Shown here: positions 1 through 5,501 of the stretch, one piece after another
Layout: each line of letters opens with the position of its first letter
How positions within the stretch are numbered: position 1 is the stretch's first letter
Assembly: GCA_947453285.1 (NCBI GenBank)
Contig: CANGGA010000023.1
Coordinates: 1-11,669 of the forward strand
Direction of reading: 5' to 3'
Source: Microbacteriaceae bacterium
GTDB lineage: Bacteria > Actinomycetota > Actinomycetes > Actinomycetales > Microbacteriaceae
DNA length: 11,669 bases
Program-made: the position numbers and the translations under genes
Notes under the pieces: generated by a model
What the model was told of the DNA's origin: nothing
What the model saw: the letters and a program-made list of their open reading frames with translations, nothing else
Databases searched by the model: none

Positions 1-299
1 CCTATCGGCAGATCGCTCAGGTCTACTTCGAACCCAGCTGGTGCCTCAAAGACAGGAAACTCGGTAGGCAACGAGAGTGGCTCTGGCATGCGGATTGGTT
101 CTGCAACCGGCTGGGCAATCGGTTGAGGCACCTGGCCGACCACTGAACCTGAAACCTGAGGCTGTGACCCGACCGGCTTGAGTTCGAAAAATTTCGGCTT
201 CTCTTGATTCGAAGTCACCGGCTGCAAATCAACTGGCGCGGCAACCGGCTTCGGCGTTGAAACCTCATATTCGTCTGGGTCAAAAAAGGCGCTAGGCAT
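1..299 (-). CDS. Proline-rich hypothetical protein, N-terminal part, cut by window edge
   Basis: An open frame starts at ATG 299 and stays open to the window edge, giving 99 codons. I do not recognise a domain. The visible part is rich in Pro (about 19 of 99), Val, Gln and Glu, with recurring KPV, QPV and EP steps and no hydrophobic segment long enough to span a membrane. It looks like a disordered cytoplasmic linker or tail. The sequence begins MPSAFFDPDEYEV and becomes more acidic and hydrophobic near the edge (FEVDLSDLPI). The ATG overlaps the nadD stop by 8 nt (ATGCCTAG) and no strong ribosome binding site is seen, so translation is probably coupled to nadD. In related actinobacteria the ribosome-silencing factor gene rsfS lies near nadD, so this may be a spacer gene before it. 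The frame is well supported; the function is unknown. Confidence 0.7.
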   Translation of the reverse strand, partial: MPSAFFDPDEYEVSTPKPVAAPVDLQPVTSNQEKPKFFELKPVGSQPQVSGSVVGQVPQPIAQPVAEPIRMPEPLSLPTEFPVFEAPAGFEVDLSDLPI

Positions 300-885
300 T
301 TAGAGCTCGATATAGCTTGTGTTTGTTGATGTATTGCACGACACCATCAGGAACCAGATACCAAACTGGTTCACCATTGCTTGCGCGGCTGCGAATGTCA
401 GTAGACGAAATCGAAAGCGCAGGCACCTCTAGAACTTCGATAGCACCAGCTGGTGCGCTGGTTGGCAACTGCATCGCATGACCAGGTCGAGTCACCGCTA
501 CAAACTTGGCGGCATCCCAGAGTTGTTCAACGTCTTTCCAAGCGAGAATCTGGGTTATAGCGTCTGCACCCGTGATGAAGAAAAGCTCGGCGTCTGGAAA
601 CGCCTGCTGAATATCGTGCAAAGTATCGACCGTATAAGTTGGTCCATCGCGATCGATGTCGACGCGGCTGACGTTGAAGCGCGGGTTAGACGCGGTTGCA
701 ATGACCGTCATTAGGTAACGGTCTTCTGAGTTGGAAACCTTTGATTTTTGCCAAGGCTCACCGGTTGGCACGAAGATCACCTGATCCAGGTTGAATGCGG
801 CAGCGACCTCACTGGCCGCAACCAAGTGTCCGTGGTGAATAGGGTCGAAGGTTCCACCCATTACACCCAGTCGAAGTTTGGCCAT
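292..885 (-). CDS. nadD: Nicotinate-nucleotide adenylyltransferase
   Basis: This enzyme joins nicotinate mononucleotide and ATP to give nicotinate adenine dinucleotide, the second-to-last step of NAD synthesis, in the cytoplasm. The 197-residue protein has the usual length. It has the nucleotidyltransferase signature GGTFDPIHHGH at residues 10-20, which includes the HxGH motif (17-20), then GPTYTVDTL at 81-89, and near the C-terminus ISSTDIR (159-165), the conserved ISSTxIR motif that contacts the nucleotide. The ATG at 885 follows a weak AGG-type ribosome binding site 24 bp after the small membrane gene stops, so it probably belongs to the same operon as proA. Its stop overlaps the start of the next gene. 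Identity is near certain. Confidence 0.96.
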   Translation of the reverse strand: MAKLRLGVMGGTFDPIHHGHLVAASEVAAAFNLDQVIFVPTGEPWQKSKVSNSEDRYLMTVIATASNPRFNVSRVDIDRDGPTYTVDTLHDIQQAFPDAELFFITGADAITQILAWKDVEQLWDAAKFVAVTRPGHAMQLPTSAPAGAIEVLEVPALSISSTDIRSRASNGEPVWYLVPDGVVQYINKHKLYRALNA

Positions 886-909
886 AAAAACCTATATCGC
901 CGAAAGGGC

Positions 910-1080
910 TTAGTGGTGACCTTCTGAGTGGCTCTGCTTGTGGTCGTGGCGGTTAGCTACGTCGCGGTAGCTCCAGGTTACGAAACCGAGCAGCAAGAAA
1001 ACTGACAAGGCAATGATGCCGAAAACGAAAGAAGGGAATGGCAGCGTAACGCCAGTTGATTCTGCAGCAAACTTAAGCAT
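910..1080 (-). CDS. Small single-span membrane protein with His-rich tail, 56 aa
   Basis: A 57-codon frame (56 residues plus TAA) lies between proA and nadD. The ATG at 1080 is preceded by a strong ribosome binding site (AGGAG at 1085-1089, four bases before the start), and the gene sits 32 bp after proA and 24 bp before nadD, so it is very probably real. A short polar N-terminus is followed by one transmembrane helix at about residues 15-38 (PFPSFVFGIIALSVFLLLGF, then VTWSY). The cytoplasmic-type tail starts YRDVANRHDHKQSH and ends EGHH, with six His in the last 15 residues. I recall similar small membrane proteins at this place in other Microbacteriaceae, but no function is known to me. The His-rich tail could bind metal, which is inference only. 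Confidence 0.82.
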   Translation of the reverse strand: MLKFAAESTGVTLPFPSFVFGIIALSVFLLLGFVTWSYRDVANRHDHKQSHSEGHH

Positions 1081-1112
1081 TTTTCTCCTAATGACTTCTC
1101 GTCAAGACTACC

Positions 1113-2360
1113 TTAGGCGCGGGTTTGACCGGCCCCGCGAACTAGCCATTTGGTGCTGGTTAGCTCGAGGATGCCCATTGGACCGCGGGCGTGGAGCTTC
1201 TGGGTCGATATTCCAACCTCGGCTCCGAAACCGAACTCTCCCCCATCCGTGAATCGAGTCGAGGCGTTGACCATGACGGTCGAGGCATCTACCTCGGCCA
1301 AGAAGCGCTCGGCGTTCTCGACGTTTTCGGTGATGATCGACTCGGTGTGCTTGGTTCCATACCGTGCAATGTGCTCGAGAGCCTCATCGAGACTCGAGAC
1401 AACCCTTACGGCTAGGTCTAGATCGTGATATTCGGCCTTCCAGTCTTCCTCGGTTGCCGGCACCGCCTTTTCGAAGATGCTCTGGGTTTGGTCGTCACCA
1501 TGAATGACCACGTTCGATGCCGAGAGGCGATTTAGCACCTCAGGAAGAATGCGCTCGACCGCGTTCTGGTGAATCAATAGGGTTTCGACAGCATTGCAAA
1601 CACTTGGGCGCTGAACCTTGGCATTGTGCAAGATTTCGACAGACCAGTCGAGGCGAGCGGTCTCGTCGATAAAGATGTGAACAACGCCGTCGCCGGTTTG
1701 AATTACAGGCACCTTAGATTCGTTGACAACAGCCTGGATGAGTCCGGCTCCACCTCGAGGAATCAAAACGTCAATCAGGCCAACCGCCTTCATCATCTCT
1801 TGACCGCCTTCGCGGCCGAACTCGTCGAGAGTGTGCACGGCATCGGCGCTCAAGCCCGCAAGCGAAAGTGCGTCTTGCAGCAGTTTGACCAACACTTCGT
1901 TGCTACTTTGTGCATCGCGACCGCCTCGAAGCACAACTGCGTTGCCACTCTTAATTGCAAGCACTGCGATGTCGATGGTTACGTTTGGCCTTGCTTCGTA
2001 AATTACGCCAATCACACCCAACGGAACGCGCACCTGAGTGAGTCGCAATCCATTAGGCAACGTCATTCCGCGAAGCACATCTCCAATTGGATCTGGCAAT
2101 GTGGTGATCTTGCTTACAGAACTCGAAATCGCTGCAATTCGTTTTGCATCGAGGCGAATACGATCTTGAGTGCTTGCAGTCATGTCGCCGGCTTGGCCGC
2201 GCTCAAGATCTTTGGCGTTAGCAGCAATAATTTCGTCGGTGCGCTCAAGCAGCAAAGAGGCAATGTTATGCATAACCAGAGTGCGCTGCGCCGAGCTCGC
2301 CTGTGCCAATTCGACCGAAGCTGCCTTGACCAAAGTCATTTTGTCGATTGCAGTAGTCAC
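1113..2360 (-). CDS. proA: Glutamate-5-semialdehyde dehydrogenase (gamma-glutamyl phosphate reductase)
   Basis: This enzyme reduces gamma-glutamyl phosphate with NADPH to glutamate semialdehyde, the second step of proline synthesis. The 415-residue protein matches the usual length. It shows the aldehyde-dehydrogenase-type fold: VPLGVIGVIYEARPNVT at about 112-128, the substrate and cofactor region around PRGGAGLI (201-208), the catalytic Cys255 in RPSVCNAVET, and the conserved C-terminal block GAEVGISTQKLHARGPMG at 379-396. I chose the GTG at 2360 because it follows the proB stop by two bases and has an AAGGGA ribosome binding site. A TTG at 2384 would add eight residues inside proB, and an ATG eight codons into this frame is a less likely alternative. 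ProB and ProA act as a pair, since the intermediate is unstable. Confidence 0.96.
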   Translation of the reverse strand: MTTAIDKMTLVKAASVELAQASSAQRTLVMHNIASLLLERTDEIIAANAKDLERGQAGDMTASTQDRIRLDAKRIAAISSSVSKITTLPDPIGDVLRGMTLPNGLRLTQVRVPLGVIGVIYEARPNVTIDIAVLAIKSGNAVVLRGGRDAQSSNEVLVKLLQDALSLAGLSADAVHTLDEFGREGGQEMMKAVGLIDVLIPRGGAGLIQAVVNESKVPVIQTGDGVVHIFIDETARLDWSVEILHNAKVQRPSVCNAVETLLIHQNAVERILPEVLNRLSASNVVIHGDDQTQSIFEKAVPATEEDWKAEYHDLDLAVRVVSSLDEALEHIARYGTKHTESIITENVENAERFLAEVDASTVMVNASTRFTDGGEFGFGAEVGISTQKLHARGPMGILELTSTKWLVRGAGQTRA

Positions 2361-2362
2361 GG

Positions 2363-3142
2363 CTATCCCTTCGCCTCGAACCAAGTTCCTACATTTTCGC
2401 CAAGCAAGGCCTCGGAAACTAAATCTGAACTAGTCAGCAAGACCGCGACGCCTTCTTCGTTTGCCGTCTTCGCCGCCGAAACCTTGGTGACCGCCCCGCC
2501 GGTGCCAACACTGCTTCCCGAACCGCCGATTTCAACACTTGCTAGGTCGTCTTCGAAGGCAACCGACTCGATGCGCTTGGCACCCGGCTTGGTTGGTGGC
2601 ATGTCATAGAGGGCATCCACGTCAGAAAGCAACACCAGAGCGTCGGCATCAACCAGAACAGCGACAAGTGCGGCAAGCCTGTCGTTATCGCCAAAGCGAA
2701 TCTCGGCGGTGGCCACGGTGTCGTTTTCATTCACAATCGGAATCACCCGAAGCGAGACCAGTCTTTCCATAGCTCGCTTTGCATTCTCGCGAGTCTCTGC
2801 TGCCTCTAGATCGCCCGCGGTAAGAAGAACCTGGCCGGCAATCAAGCCATAACGTTCGAGGCTCGTTTGGTAGCGCGAAATGAGGCGCCCCTGCCCTACC
2901 GATGCGAGTGCCTGGGATGTTGCCAAGTCGTCGGGTTTTATCTCGAGACCGAGAAGAGGAATCGCGGTGGCGATTGCGCCAGAGGTGACGAGAATAACTT
3001 CTTGACCGCGCTGATGCGCAGCCGCGAGAGCATCGACCAGCTTTTCGATTTTGTGTTCGTTGGCTCCGCTGATTGACGAAGAACCGACTTTAACCACAAC
3101 GCGCTTCGCAGAAGGCAGTGCTGAACGATTTTGCAAGACCAT
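2363..3142 (-). CDS. proB: Glutamate 5-kinase, short form without PUA domain
   Basis: This kinase phosphorylates the gamma-carboxyl of glutamate with ATP, the committed and normally proline-inhibited step of proline synthesis. The 259 residues cover only the amino-acid-kinase domain: KVGSSS (18-23), VTSGAIA (52-58), the substrate and feedback region NENDTV (138-143), FGDND (150-154) and the nucleotide-binding GTGGAVTK (213-220). The E. coli enzyme has about 367 residues and carries a C-terminal PUA domain. Here the protein ends right after the kinase domain, and proA begins two bases later, so there is no broken remnant. The start is fused to the obgE stop (TAATG), with AGGAGG at 3147-3152 inside the end of obgE, which points to translational coupling. 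The kinase call is firm. Confidence 0.95.
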   Translation of the reverse strand: MVLQNRSALPSAKRVVVKVGSSSISGANEHKIEKLVDALAAAHQRGQEVILVTSGAIATAIPLLGLEIKPDDLATSQALASVGQGRLISRYQTSLERYGLIAGQVLLTAGDLEAAETRENAKRAMERLVSLRVIPIVNENDTVATAEIRFGDNDRLAALVAVLVDADALVLLSDVDALYDMPPTKPGAKRIESVAFEDDLASVEIGGSGSSVGTGGAVTKVSAAKTANEEGVAVLLTSSDLVSEALLGENVGTWFEAKG

Positions 3143-4719
3143 TAGTCCTCCTGCTCGCTTGCCTCGCTGCGATCTTCGTATGGGCTCGCAACCACTGGAT
3201 TCTCTGGCTTGAAGTCAGAAGGCTTCGACCAAATTCCGGCCTTGCGCTCTTTTTCCATCTCCGCGCGAATTTCAGCTTTGCGATCCATGCGCTCTTTATA
3301 TGCTTCGCGACGGTCGTTGGTGGTTCGACGAGGGTTCTGGTCGATTCGAATGTCTTCGCCGCGACGACCACCGATGAGTTCGCCGGCACTCGCAATCGAA
3401 GGCTCCCAGTCGAAGAGAACTCCCTGGCCAGGGCCAATCACAACTGTTGAACCGGCAACAGCGCCGGCCTTGAAAAGCGCTTCTTCGATTCCAATTTTGA
3501 AAAGACGATCTCCGAGGTAACCAACTGCCTCGTCGTTGCCAAACTGAGTTTGAGCAACCCAACGCTCAGGCTTGACGCCGAGAATTCTGAAGAATTCACC
3601 TTCGTGAGAGTTCTCCTTGGTAACGGTGAACTTGCTCTCATCACGACGCGATTGCATCAAGGTGATTCGCGGACGAACCGGCGCGATTGCCGCCTTGGTC
3701 TTTCGCTCCTGCTCGACCAACTGAGCCAGCGCAAAGTTGAGCTCTCGCAGACCCTCGTGACTCGCAGCAGAAACGATGAAAACGCGGTAGCCGCGAGCTT
3801 CAAGTTCTGGCTTCACGAACTCGGCCAACTCTCGAGCATCTGGCACGTCGGCCTTATTTAGCGCAATAAGTTGTGGGCGTTCGGTTAGTGGCAACTCGCC
3901 TTCGGGAACCTGGTATTCCTTTAGCTCGTGCAAAATCTTGTCTAGATCGGTAATCGGGTCGCGCTGCGGCTCGAGAGTCGCACAATCGATTACGTGCAGC
4001 AATGCCGAACAGCGCTCGACGTGACGCAAGAACTGAAGTCCGAGACCCTTGCCCTCGCTGGCACCCTCGATTAGTCCGGGAACATCGGCAATCACGTATC
4101 GGGTCTGCTCGGCCTGAACCACTCCGAGATTCGGGTGCAAGGTGGTGAATGGGTAATCGGCAATCTTTGGACGCGCTGCCGACATCGAAGCAATAAGACT
4201 CGACTTGCCAGCACTCGGATAGCCAACCAGTGCAACGTCGGCAACTGTCTTGAGTTCAAGAATTACATCGCCCTGCCAACCGGGAACACCGAGAAGTGCG
4301 AAACCCGGTGCCTTGCGCTTAGAACTCGAAAGGGCTGCGTTTCCCTTGCCACCCATGCCACCTTCGGCGACAACTAGCTCCATGCCTGGTTCGAGCAGAT
4401 CTGCAATGAACTCACCGTTGGCATTTTTTACTACGGTGCCGATCGGAACCGGGAGTTTTACGTCTGCCCCGGTTGCACCGTTGCGAAAATCTCCGGCGCC
4501 GTCGCCACCGTCGCCACCGCTGCGGTGCGGGTGAAAGTGATACTCAAGCAGAGTTGTTGTGTTCGGGTCTGCGATAAGCGAAATGGTTCCACCGTTGCCA
4601 CCATCGGCGCCATCAGGACCGGCTAGTGGTTTGAACTTCTCACGGTGAACTGAAACACAACCATCACCACCGTTTCCGGCGCGCAGATGAAGGGTCACTT
4701 GATCAACGAATGTAACCAT
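3142..4719 (-). CDS. obgE: GTPase ObgE/CgtA, ribosome assembly and stress
   Basis: Obg is an essential GTPase that binds the 50S ribosomal subunit, takes part in its late assembly and responds to (p)ppGpp. The 525-residue protein has the Gly-rich Obg fold at 1-158 (FKPLAGPDGADGGNGG and later GG-rich loops). The GTPase domain follows: G1 GYPSAGKSS (166-174), switch I with FTTLHPN (191-197), G3 DVPGLIEGA (212-220), G4 NKAD (288-291) and G5 SAA (317-319). The Obg C-terminal (OCT) domain typical of Gram-positive Obg covers roughly 350-440. A charged tail of about 70 residues (Arg/Lys/Glu-rich, ending EASEQED) is probably disordered. A strong ribosome binding site, AGGAGGG (4724-4730), precedes ATG 4719. 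Linkage to rplU-rpmA is the classic arrangement; a hairpin separates obgE from rpmA. Confidence 0.98.
   Translation of the reverse strand: MVTFVDQVTLHLRAGNGGDGCVSVHREKFKPLAGPDGADGGNGGTISLIADPNTTTLLEYHFHPHRSGGDGGDGAGDFRNGATGADVKLPVPIGTVVKNANGEFIADLLEPGMELVVAEGGMGGKGNAALSSSKRKAPGFALLGVPGWQGDVILELKTVADVALVGYPSAGKSSLIASMSAARPKIADYPFTTLHPNLGVVQAEQTRYVIADVPGLIEGASEGKGLGLQFLRHVERCSALLHVIDCATLEPQRDPITDLDKILHELKEYQVPEGELPLTERPQLIALNKADVPDARELAEFVKPELEARGYRVFIVSAASHEGLRELNFALAQLVEQERKTKAAIAPVRPRITLMQSRRDESKFTVTKENSHEGEFFRILGVKPERWVAQTQFGNDEAVGYLGDRLFKIGIEEALFKAGAVAGSTVVIGPGQGVLFDWEPSIASAGELIGGRRGEDIRIDQNPRRTTNDRREAYKERMDRKAEIRAEMEKERKAGIWSKPSDFKPENPVVASPYEDRSEASEQED
3147..3152 (-). promoter_or_regulatory. 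Ribosome binding site of proB inside obgE
   Basis: The perfect Shine-Dalgarno AGGAGG lies in the last codons of obgE, four bases before the proB ATG, which itself shares its A with the obgE TAA. It decides the proB start and suggests that ribosomes ending obgE restart on proB. Confidence 0.8.
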
Positions 4720-4756
4720 GATTCCCTCCTAAATCGTTTTGCTTGAGAAACAGCAA

Positions 4757-4777
4757 AGGCGAGCCAAAGGCTCGCCT
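4757..4777 (-). terminator. Hairpin between rpmA and obgE: weak terminator or attenuator
   Basis: A perfect 9-bp GC-rich stem (AGGCGAGCC with GGCTCGCCT) closes over a 3-base loop, 18 bases after the rpmA stop. Read on the minus strand it is followed by TTTGCTGTTTC, a broken T-tract, so it should terminate only in part, or protect the 3' end of an rplU-rpmA mRNA after processing. No clear promoter is seen between it and obgE, so obgE probably depends on read-through. Confidence 0.6.
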
Positions 4778-4795
4778 CGCTGAGAGTTTTGTTAG

Positions 4796-5050
4796 TTAAG
4801 CAGCAACAACAATGTTGACTACGCGACGGCCACCCTTGGTTCCGAACTGAACTGCACCAGCAGCTAGTGCGAACAAAGTGTCGTCTTTGCCCTTGCCCAC
4901 GTTTACACCTGGGTGAAAGTGAGTTCCGCGCTGACGAACAATAATTTCGCCTGCGTTTACTTCTTGACCTGCGTAGCGCTTAACGCCAAGACGCTGTGCG
5001 TTTGAATCGCGACCGTTTCGGGTCGAGCTAACACCTTTTTTGGAAGCCAT
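4796..5050 (-). CDS. rpmA: 50S ribosomal protein L27
   Basis: L27 is a large-subunit protein whose flexible N-terminus reaches the peptidyl-transferase centre. The 84-residue sequence starts MASKKGVSSTRNGRDSNAQR and contains the family core GQEVNAGEIIVRQRGTHFHPG and then GKGKDDTLFAL. There is no N-terminal extension of the kind cleaved off in Firmicutes; the mature Ala-Ser-Lys-Lys start comes directly after Met. The ATG at 5050 is 14 bp after rplU and has an AAAGGA ribosome binding site about ten bases upstream. It is co-transcribed with rplU. Confidence 0.98.
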   Translation of the reverse strand: MASKKGVSSTRNGRDSNAQRLGVKRYAGQEVNAGEIIVRQRGTHFHPGVNVGKGKDDTLFALAAGAVQFGTKGGRRVVNIVVAA

Positions 5051-5064
5051 TTTGGGTCAGTCCT

Positions 5065-5373
5065 TTACTTAATCTCGGTGACCTTGACACGGGTTAGCTC
5101 CGCACGGAAACCCATGCGACGCTTGAAACCGGTCTTGTTCTTGTAGTGCTGGATGATGATCTTTGGGCCACGAAGGTCGCCGATTACCTCAGCGGTAACC
5201 TTCACCTTTGCCAAAGCTGCTGCGTCTGAAGTGACCTTGTCACCGTCGACGAGCAAAAGTACTGGAAGCTCGATCTTGCCGCTGCCGTCTTGCTTGATAC
5301 GGTCGAGCGTAACGATGGTGCCGACTGACACCTTCTCTTGGCGTCCGCCTGCGCGGACTACTGCGTAAACCAC
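5065..5373 (-). CDS. rplU: 50S ribosomal protein L21
   Basis: L21 binds 23S rRNA in the large subunit. The 102-residue protein has the family's normal length, starts MVYAVVRAGGRQEKVSVG and ends with the conserved block HYKNKTGFKRRMGFRAELTR followed by VKVTEIK. The start codon is GTG at 5373, fixed by the family N-terminus and by AAAGGG seven bases upstream. It is the first gene of the rplU-rpmA-obgE-proB-proA run and has its own promoter and a leader of about 60 bases. Confidence 0.98.
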   Translation of the reverse strand: MVYAVVRAGGRQEKVSVGTIVTLDRIKQDGSGKIELPVLLLVDGDKVTSDAAALAKVKVTAEVIGDLRGPKIIIQHYKNKTGFKRRMGFRAELTRVKVTEIK

Positions 5374-5437
5374 AGATCTACCCTTTGTTCAAAGAATTGA
5401 ATTAAGTTGCATTCGCGAAAAACTCAGCGGGCAACGA
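5374..5437 (-). promoter_or_regulatory. rplU 5' leader, possible structured control region
   Basis: From the predicted start of transcription near 5437 to the GTG there are about 64 bases. They can form GTTGC...GCAAC pairing with an inner CGC/GCG, and a small hairpin TTCAA-TTCT-TTGAA just before the ribosome binding site. L21 operons in some bacteria carry autoregulatory leaders, but I do not recognise a known leader family here. The structure is by eye only. Confidence 0.3.
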
Positions 5438-5443
5438 GGTTCT

Positions 5444-5472
5444 AGTTTAGCCACCATTTAGGCGATGGTCAA
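5444..5472 (-). promoter_or_regulatory. Promoter of the rplU-rpmA-obgE operon
   Basis: A vegetative-type promoter is visible on the minus strand: -35 TTGACC (5467-5472), a 17-bp spacer, and -10 TAAACT (5444-5449). It lies 30 bp after the RNase E/G stop and places the start of transcription near 5437. Both boxes and the spacing fit the housekeeping sigma factor. No terminator is seen between RNase E/G and this promoter, so read-through from upstream may add to it. Confidence 0.65.
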
Positions 5473-5501
5473 ACCTATTTGCCCTCGAATTCGCCTTTTT
5501 G

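Noticed and set aside
2361..2384. TTG at 2384 as the proA start
   Set aside because: It would sit inside proB; the GTG at 2360 has better spacing to AAGGGA and matches the usual ProA length.
1626..2609. A 327-codon plus-strand open frame opposite proA and proB
   Set aside because: It lies wholly antisense to two clear enzymes, has no ribosome binding site or recognisable domain, and its composition is what codon bias on the other strand produces.
5450..5466. Inverted repeat CCATC...GGTGG in the rplU promoter spacer as an operator
   Set aside because: Only five pairs with one G-T match; expected by chance at this length.
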